From positions 62,001 to 126,000 of the forward strand of contig CAJXMO010000012.1 of the NCBI GenBank assembly GCA_913056495.1: a DNA stretch of 64,000 nucleotides. Direction: 5' to 3'. Source of the stretch: an uncultured Alteromonadaceae bacterium (GTDB lineage Bacteria > Pseudomonadota > Gammaproteobacteria > Enterobacterales > Alteromonadaceae). Positions 62,579-64,000 of this stretch are shown in pieces. Within the stretch, counting starts at the first letter, position 1, and the number at the start of each line of letters is the position of its first letter. Position numbers and translations under genes: made by a program. The notes under the pieces are model-generated. The model made no database searches. It saw only the letters and a list, made by a program, of their open reading frames with translations, and was not told the origin of the DNA.

Positions 62579-64000
62579 ATGGATAACTGGCTTAGTTTTT
62601 TACAGGGAAAAGCATTTTCTAAGGAGAAAGAAGAAAAGTATCAGGCGTATATTGAAGGCCGCGCACGACCTGTTGTCGCTTATGTTTATGCGATTGGCGG
62701 TATTATTCCTCTGGTTTTATTATTGTTGGCCTATACAGTTTCTGCTGAACATTTTGAAAAAGTTGCCCCCGCCAGATTTTGTTATTTAATTGCCTGGGCC
62801 GCGATTGCCTGGGCCACCTTTTCAAGTCGCCCCATTTTTAATATCAAGGTTTCGTTAATTATATACAATATAGTCGGGTCTATCTTTGTTACCTATTTAA
62901 ATGCGTTTTTAACTCAAAACCACCTATTTATTGTTCCCACTTTGCTGATGTTTCTAATCGGTATAGTGATCTCTCAAGTGGGTTCAAAAACTCAGCTTAT
63001 TTCTGGTATTGTCAGCTTTTTTATTCCGCTTTTTTTATTTTTAATTAAACCCGATCTCACCAGTCAGGACATTTCTGTACTGGTTTTATTATTTATCTGG
63101 GCAACCATTGCCTGGATAGCAAGTATTATTTTGGAGCAGGTCAACCGGCGTTTATTTAATTATGAACAGGCGCTGGCTGAGGCGAGCGAGCAAAAACAAA
63201 AACTGTTTGAACAGGAAGAAAAATCGAATCAGTTTAAAAGCCAGTTTCTGGCAAATATGAGCCATGAAATCAGAACGCCGCTAACGTCTATTATAGGCTA
63301 TGCAGAAACCTATCTAAATGCAGAAGAAAAACAACTCAAATGCGATCATGTATTGCCGACCATTTATGAAAATAGTCGTCACTTATTAACTATCGCAAAT
63401 GACATACTGGATTTATCTAAAATTGAAGCTGGTAAATTGGAAGTCCATTCGGTGGAAACCGATTTATTTCCTATTTTTATTAAATTACAGAAAAATCAGC
63501 AAGCCTTAGCTGAACAAAAAGGGCTCAATTTTACTATGAGCTACTCGTTTCCGTTACCAAATAAAATTATGACTGATGGCACTCGGCTTTATCAGGTTTT
63601 GCTGAATCTAACCAATAATGCGGTCAAATTTACAGATCATGGCGGAGTGCATGTCAGAGTCGCTTATTATAAACCCACTAACACATTAAGTATTAAAGTA
63701 AAAGATACAGGCATTGGTATGAGCCAGGAGGTCATTGGTAAACTGTTTTATGCGTTTAATCAGGCTGATACTTCTCACTCTCGTAAATTTGGCGGAACCG
63801 GTTTAGGTTTGTATATTTCAAAAGAGCTGATCGAGCAGCTCGGTGGCCAGATTAGTGTTAGCAGCGAAGAAGGGATAGGCTCTGAATTTAGCTTTACAAT
63901 TAAAGCAAACGTCTCTAAACGAGCGATTTGGGAACAAACATTACCCGATACCCAAGCCATCCTGAATTTACCTGACAATTGTCAGAACAAGTTTAAAGGT
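62579..64000 (+). CDS. Membrane histidine kinase, 5' part (cut by window end)
   Basis: Starts at the ATG at 62579 (MDNWLSFLQGKAFSKEKEEK), 17 bp after the EAL gene. Residues ~30-190 form about six membrane helices with no periplasmic domain of note. A coiled coil leads to the H-box with H229 (FLANMSHEIRTPLTSIIGYA). The ATPase has NLTNNAVKFTDHGG, KDTGIGMSQEV and FGGTGLGLYISKEL. The frame is open to base 64000, so a receiver or Hpt domain may follow. The other half of a likely phosphorelay with the two upstream genes. Confidence 0.88.
   Translation, partial: MDNWLSFLQGKAFSKEKEEKYQAYIEGRARPVVAYVYAIGGIIPLVLLLLAYTVSAEHFEKVAPARFCYLIAWAAIAWATFSSRPIFNIKVSLIIYNIVGSIFVTYLNAFLTQNHLFIVPTLLMFLIGIVISQVGSKTQLISGIVSFFIPLFLFLIKPDLTSQDISVLVLLFIWATIAWIASIILEQVNRRLFNYEQALAEASEQKQKLFEQEEKSNQFKSQFLANMSHEIRTPLTSIIGYAETYLNAEEKQLKCDHVLPTIYENSRHLLTIANDILDLSKIEAGKLEVHSVETDLFPIFIKLQKNQQALAEQKGLNFTMSYSFPLPNKIMTDGTRLYQVLLNLTNNAVKFTDHGGVHVRVAYYKPTNTLSIKVKDTGIGMSQEVIGKLFYAFNQADTSHSRKFGGTGLGLYISKELIEQLGGQISVSSEEGIGSEFSFTIKANVSKRAIWEQTLPDTQAILNLPDNCQNKFKG

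Overview
The window is a chromosomal segment of a marine-type gammaproteobacterium. Gene content and order (mnmG-rsmG-parA-parB-atpIBEFHAGDC, rpmH-rnpA-yidD-yidC-mnmE, dnaA-dnaN-recF-gyrB) and protein sequences point to the Alteromonadales. Genus cannot be decided by eye. Base composition is moderately AT-rich. The replication origin region lies inside the window.

Layout. 1-371: 5' part of a ROK-type regulator, cut by the window edge. 636-1852: decayed insertion sequences (an internally deleted IS5-type transposase and an IS66 accessory pair without tnpC). 2219-4641: a two-gene Septu-like (PtuA ATPase plus HNH nuclease) defence candidate, very AT-rich, bracketed by two oppositely oriented copies of an ~85 bp dispersed repeat. 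5059-10009: glmS, a DeoR-type regulator, a peroxiredoxin-like gene and glmU, all leftward. 10158-16867: a leftward amide operon urtABCDE-fmdA-fmdB. Divergent from it, 17140-21407, is a giant hybrid kinase whose sensor half is an NCS1-type permease, with a LuxR-type response regulator. 21492-28388: the complete F1Fo ATP synthase operon. 28578-32835: parB, parA, rsmG, mnmG. About 32936-33380: oriC (15 GATC sites, three perfect DnaA boxes and one near-perfect, AT-rich flank). 33658-39313: hemH, a MATE transporter, a DUF6933-like protein, a small membrane protein and a cytochrome P450. 39726-43661: mnmE, yidC, yidD, rnpA, rpmH. 44021-50134: dnaA, dnaN, recF (carrying two perfect parS sites) and gyrB. 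50291-58549: a PAS chemoreceptor, a DUF6174-like lipoprotein, recQ, a periplasmic glutathione peroxidase, a HigA-like regulator and ubiD-ferredoxin-flavin reductase. 58738-64000: a signalling cluster (PAS-HK-REC, REC-EAL-REC, membrane HK cut by the window end).

How parts work together. oriC, DnaA with its boxed promoter, ParAB and the parS sites form the replication/segregation hub. GlmU and GlmS supply UDP-GlcNAc. The Urt transporter with formamidase suggests uptake and hydrolysis of formamide or similar short amides as a nitrogen source, and the divergent permease-kinase is the obvious candidate sensor for it. The features most worth a second look are the repeat-bracketed ATPase/HNH pair, the permease-kinase, the parS sites inside recF, and composite dispersed repeats shared between distant intergenic regions. 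No tRNA, rRNA, CRISPR array or prophage was seen.
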